Positions 60,489 through 64,000 of a DNA stretch of 64,000 bases are shown piece by piece; positions within the stretch are counted from its first letter, which is position 1, and every line of letters starts with the position of its first letter. A program made the translations under genes and the position numbers. The notes below the pieces were generated by a model. The model searched no databases. It worked only from the letters and a program-made list of their open reading frames with translations, and had not been told where the DNA came from. This DNA is from IMCC45349 sp047219225. GTDB lineage: Bacteria > Bacteroidota > Bacteroidia > Flavobacteriales > Flavobacteriaceae. Where the stretch lies: positions 2,356,001-2,420,000 of the forward strand of contig NZ_CP178208.1 of the NCBI RefSeq assembly GCF_047219225.1. The letters run 5' to 3'.

Positions 60489-61793
60489 TTATTCTGATTT
60501 GTATTTTTCAGAGTAGCGTTTCCAAAGTTTAGTTTGGTGAGTTTCTAAACTAATTTCTCTACCATTAATAAAAGCGTAAGATAAATTGTTTGTTCGCATA
60601 TCTAATGCATCTCCTTCACTAATAAATAGAGTAGCATCTTTACCTTCTTCTAAGGTTCCTACATTAGCATCAATTCCTAATATTTTTGCTGTGTTAGAAG
60701 TGATTAGTTTTAAAGCATCTTCTTTGTTAATACCATGAGAAACTACTTGTCCAGCATAGAAAGGTAAGTTCCTAGCTTGAAAATTAGAAGTACTTCCACT
60801 ATGAATTCCAACTAAAATACCTGCATCCATTAAAAGTTTAGGGTTTTTAAATGGCAAGTCGTAATCATGATCGTCAGAACGAGGTAAACTATGTGTATGA
60901 TTAATTAAAACTGGTACATTGTGTTGTTTTAATAAGTCAGTAACAAGGTGTGCTTCGTAGCCACCAACTATAACTATTTGAGCAATATTATTATGTTTTG
61001 CAAAAGTAACGGCATCTGTAATTCCCTTTTGATCGTTTACATGAATATATAGTTTTTGGCTACCATCATATAAACCTTTCATAGCTTCGTAAGGTAAATT
61101 GGCTTTAGATTTATTACCTTTTAAATGTGCTTTACTTTCGTTGATGAAATTTTCAATTTCTCCAACTTGTTTTGGGTAGTTCTTATTAGGTTTTAAGCTT
61201 GGGTCTTCTCCTAACCACCAACGTCCTCTTGTAAAGCTACTTGGCCAATTTAAGTGTATACCATCATCAGTTTTAATACTTGCATCTTCCCAATTCCAAG
61301 CATCTAATTGCATGATTGAAGAAGTTCCTGAAATTCGTCCACCATTTGGAGATACTTGAGCGATAAGTATACCATTTGGACGCATTGATTCTACAACTTT
61401 AGATTCTGCATTATAAGCAATAATACTTCTTATGTGTGGAATCATTTCTCCAATTTCATCTTGATCGTTAGATGCTCTAACGGCATTTACTTCTACTAAT
61501 CCTAAAGAGGTGTTAGCAGCAATAAAACCAGGATATACATGTTTTCCTTGTGCTTGAATTATTTTTCCTTTCATTGCCATTTTAACGACATCTCCATTGT
61601 AGCATCCAGTTATTTTTCCATTTTCTAAAACAATAATACTATTGTTTATGACTTCGCCATTGCCAATATGTGCAGTGGCACCAACAATGGTAATTGTTTC
61701 AGTTTGCTCACTAGCAGGTGTCTGTTGTGCATTTACAAATGTTAAAGAACAGACAGCTAATAAAATTGTATATATGTATTTGAAATATTTCAT
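60489..61793 (-). CDS. Exported amidohydrolase-like protein lacking the HxH metal motif
   Basis: The 434-residue protein has a signal peptide (MKYFKYIYTILLAVCSLTFVNAQ) and the amidohydrolase layout, with N-terminal beta-sandwich strands (IVGATAHIGNGEVINNSIIV). Where active enzymes have a GF-x-D-x-H-x-H motif, it reads GKHVYPGFIAANTSLGLVEV, so both metal-binding histidines are missing. Later segments align with the large paralogue (NGGRISGTSSIMQLD with NPIGGRSAIIKLK), and NHTHS, GIHSGS and IDANVGTLEEGKDATLFIS remain. It may be a non-catalytic partner. It starts 12 bases after the large amidohydrolase gene. Confidence 0.88.
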   Translation of the reverse strand: MKYFKYIYTILLAVCSLTFVNAQQTPASEQTETITIVGATAHIGNGEVINNSIIVLENGKITGCYNGDVVKMAMKGKIIQAQGKHVYPGFIAANTSLGLVEVNAVRASNDQDEIGEMIPHIRSIIAYNAESKVVESMRPNGILIAQVSPNGGRISGTSSIMQLDAWNWEDASIKTDDGIHLNWPSSFTRGRWWLGEDPSLKPNKNYPKQVGEIENFINESKAHLKGNKSKANLPYEAMKGLYDGSQKLYIHVNDQKGITDAVTFAKHNNIAQIVIVGGYEAHLVTDLLKQHNVPVLINHTHSLPRSDDHDYDLPFKNPKLLMDAGILVGIHSGSTSNFQARNLPFYAGQVVSHGINKEDALKLITSNTAKILGIDANVGTLEEGKDATLFISEGDALDMRTNNLSYAFINGREISLETHQTKLWKRYSEKYKSE

Positions 61794-61805
61794 AGTTTCT
61801 GTTTT

Positions 61806-64000
61806 TTAAAGTGAATCACAGTGTAAGTGTTGTTTATCTTTTTTCTTTACTGGTTGCGTTTTCATGCCTTTATTTTTAGCTTTTAGCATTTGAGCAATTA
61901 ATTCACTACGTTCTTTTTTAATAGCTTCACGCATTTCTTTATCTCTATCAATATCAAAGTAAGTAGCTCCTTCTATTATTGTTTTTTCTGCAATGGCATA
62001 TACAGACATTGGATGGTCACTCCATAAAACAACATCTGCATCTTTACCTACTTTTAGGCTTCCAACACGTTGGTCTAAGTGTAATAATTTTGCAGGATTT
62101 AGTGTTACCATTTTCCACGCTTCTTCTTCAGAAGTACCTCCATATTTTACGGCCTTAGCCGCTTCTTGGTTAAGTCTTCTTGACATTTCAGCATCATCAC
62201 TATTAATAGCAGTTGTTACGCCTACACTTTGTAATATTGATGCATTGTATGGAATAGCATCATTTACTTCGTATTTGTAAGCCCACCAATCACTAAAAGT
62301 AGAACCTCCAACACCATGAGCTTTCATTTTATCGGCTACTTTATAACCTTCTAAAATATGTGTAAAGGTGTTGATATTGAAGTTGAATTTTTCGGCAACT
62401 TTCATTAACATATTAATTTCGCTTTGTACATAAGAGTGACAGCTAATAAAGCGTTCTTTATTTAAAATTTCAGCTAAAACTTCCATTTCAATATCTTTTC
62501 TATAAGGCTTGCCACTTTTCTTTAAAGCATCGTATTCTTTTGCTCTTGTAAAATAGTCAACATATAATTGTTCAACTCCCATTCTAGTTTGAGGAAATCT
62601 ATTATAGCTTTCCCAATTAGATTGTTTTACATTTTCACCTAAAGCAAATTTTATAAACTTAGGTGAGTTGTTGTAAATTAGATTATCCGCAGATTCTCCC
62701 CATTTTAATTTTATAATTGCTGAGCGTCCACCAATAGGATTTGCAGATCCATGTAAAATTTGGATAGAAGTTACACCTCCAGCTAAATTTCTATAGATAT
62801 CAATATCTTCTGGATCAACTACATCTGTAATACTTACTTCTGCTGATGAGTTTTGTCCGCCTTCATTTATGCTCGAAGCTGCAATATGTGAATGTTCGTC
62901 AATAATTCCAGCTGTGATGTGTTTGCCAGTGGCGTCAATGACTTTTGCATTGTTAGACTTTAGATTTACTCCAATCTTCGCAATTTTTCCATCCTTTATT
63001 AAAACATCTGTATTTTCTAAAATACCATCTGCTTCATTAGTCCAAACCGTTGCATTTTTAAATAATAATGTTTCTTGTTTAGGTAATTCAGTAAATCCAT
63101 AAGCGCCATTTGGATAGGTTACAGGAACAGTTTCTTTAGTTGCGTTATTTGGTTTTGCTTTGGCTGAATCATCTTTAGCTTCAGTAACTTCTTTTTGAGC
63201 AAAAAATGTACTTTCATTACCATTAGGTAATACCACTTTTCCATTTAAGTTATCATTGCTTGTTATTTTTGATGTAACTCTAACAAACTCTTGTTTTGTA
63301 GTATCTTTTGATGTGTAAGTTAAGTATAGCCAATCATCACTATAAGATAGTTTTGAGCTTAATTCAGTGTTTTCTGTAGTTAACTTAGATTTTGGTTTAG
63401 TAATACTACCAGATATTTTTAGTTTGTATGCTTCTCCATTTACATTAAAAGTGTAATCGCCTCTAATGTCTTTAGTATTCATGTCTTCTAAAACATTTTT
63501 ATGACCATTAATCCAGTTCTCATAAACAGTAGTGTTTTTTTTAAAAATCTCACCAGATGTAATTAAAAAGTTAGCATAGCTACCATTTTTTAAAGAACCT
63601 ATTTTGTTTTCTTGACCTAATATTTGAGCAGGAACTGTAGTTAAAGCTTCTAAAGCTTTTGTTTTATCTAAGCCATATTTTATTGCTTTAATAATATTAG
63701 CTTTTAGTTTTTCAGGTGATTTTAACTCATGAGTTGTAAATGCAAATTTTACTCCATTTTCTGCAAGAACTTTTGGATTAGATGGCATTTGGTTCCATTC
63801 CCTCATAGCTTCTAACTCCAAAGAGTTTGCTAAAAATGTGTTTTCTACATCATATGCATTTGGGAAATCAAGTGGAATAATATATGTTGCATTAGTCGCT
63901 TTGATATCATTTATACGTTCGTATTCATCACCACCACCAACAATAACATACTGAATTCCAAATTCGTCACCAACTTTGTCAGCACGTAAGGCATTTGCTC
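61806..64000 (-). CDS. Large tandem amidohydrolase (partial, N-terminus off the right edge)
   Basis: The frame is open to the window edge, so the gene begins beyond it; start codons inside the visible part (for example a TTG at 63821) are internal. The visible part contains the end of one amidohydrolase unit (ALTTVPAQILGQENKIGSLK, NGSYANFLITSGE), then a beta-rich linker (residues numbered from 63821: 120-220). A complete second unit follows, with the metal motif DEHSHIA, the later FTHILEGYKVAD, and Asp in INSDDAEMSR, ending GSLKVGKDADVVLWSDHPMS. It is probably a secreted imidazolonepropionase-like or dipeptidase-type hydrolase. It forms an operon with the 434-residue paralogue. Confidence 0.88.
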   Translation of the reverse strand, partial: ANALRADKVGDEFGIQYVIVGGGDEYERINDIKATNATYIIPLDFPNAYDVENTFLANSLELEAMREWNQMPSNPKVLAENGVKFAFTTHELKSPEKLKANIIKAIKYGLDKTKALEALTTVPAQILGQENKIGSLKNGSYANFLITSGEIFKKNTTVYENWINGHKNVLEDMNTKDIRGDYTFNVNGEAYKLKISGSITKPKSKLTTENTELSSKLSYSDDWLYLTYTSKDTTKQEFVRVTSKITSNDNLNGKVVLPNGNESTFFAQKEVTEAKDDSAKAKPNNATKETVPVTYPNGAYGFTELPKQETLLFKNATVWTNEADGILENTDVLIKDGKIAKIGVNLKSNNAKVIDATGKHITAGIIDEHSHIAASSINEGGQNSSAEVSITDVVDPEDIDIYRNLAGGVTSIQILHGSANPIGGRSAIIKLKWGESADNLIYNNSPKFIKFALGENVKQSNWESYNRFPQTRMGVEQLYVDYFTRAKEYDALKKSGKPYRKDIEMEVLAEILNKERFISCHSYVQSEINMLMKVAEKFNFNINTFTHILEGYKVADKMKAHGVGGSTFSDWWAYKYEVNDAIPYNASILQSVGVTTAINSDDAEMSRRLNQEAAKAVKYGGTSEEEAWKMVTLNPAKLLHLDQRVGSLKVGKDADVVLWSDHPMSVYAIAEKTIIEGATYFDIDRDKEMREAIKKERSELIAQMLKAKNKGMKTQPVKKKDKQHLHCDSL

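Noticed and set aside
63819..63821. TTG at 63821 as the start of the large amidohydrolase
   Set aside because: The same frame stays open to the window edge and encodes sequence continuous with the domain (YVIVGGGDEYERI...), so the true start is outside.

Overview
The window is ordinary chromosome of a marine-type member of the Flavobacteriaceae (Bacteroidota). The evidence is consistent: AT-rich DNA (about one third GC by eye); starts without Shine-Dalgarno sequences; -7 promoter elements of the form TAnnTTTG; two secreted proteins with type IX secretion (T9SS) C-terminal sorting domains; many SPII lipoproteins; a DUF4295 gene beside rpmB and rpmG; and bshC for bacillithiol. I cannot name the genus. 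Coding density is high and no intergenic gap exceeds 300 bases. I found no rRNA, tRNA, CRISPR array, transposase, phage gene or origin.

Layout. 1-7.1 kb: a partial solute:sodium symporter on the minus strand, then a plus-strand run of a T9SS beta-propeller protein, recR, a family 2 glycosyltransferase and a 2-oxoacid dehydrogenase E2. 7.1-9.7 kb: an accessory-looking two-gene minus-strand block (AraC-type HTH/O6-methylguanine transferase plus a PLP decarboxylase). Its 3' end carries a 135-bp structured element resembling an integron attC site. 9.8-14.6 kb: exonuclease, FAH-family hydrolase, Hpt protein and cinA overlap or abut, followed by rpmB-rpmG-DUF4295-ftsY. 14.6-24.4 kb: an FN3 lipoprotein, a secreted amidase, rimO, and a minus-strand set of M14 peptidase, methyltransferase, M28 peptidase and outer-membrane barrel. 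24.4-36.5 kb: bshC with a second PLP decarboxylase, guaA, a LysM protein, a DUF922 zincin, DUF3820, pyrG, yidC and a MORN-like protein. 36.5-43.9 kb: a fasciclin lipoprotein, mnmA, a T9SS subtilase, a nitronate monooxygenase-like enzyme, an ATP-grasp protein and mazG.

44-64 kb is almost entirely minus strand: a DUF349 protein; TPR protein - DUF368 - DUF368 - aroE; an OstA-like protein with a class III aminotransferase; relA/spoT - fur-like - purA; an RNA methyltransferase with an M48 protease; and two amidohydrolases, the second running off the right edge. A DUF6503-type lipoprotein sits on the plus strand inside this part.

Most genes are housekeeping: nucleotide synthesis (guaA, pyrG, purA), RNA and ribosome modification (rimO, mnmA, TrmH-like), protein export (ftsY, yidC), envelope lipid and LPS traffic (DUF368 pair, OstA-like), and repair and stress (recR, mazG, spoT). 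The points most worth checking are the attC-like element with its two-gene block, the apparent ATT start of the aminotransferase at 51.5 kb, the amidohydrolase that has lost its metal-binding HxH motif beside an intact paralogue, the diverged tandem DUF368 pair, the Fur-family regulator without its CxxC site, and the AT-rich inverted repeats between the fasciclin gene and mnmA.
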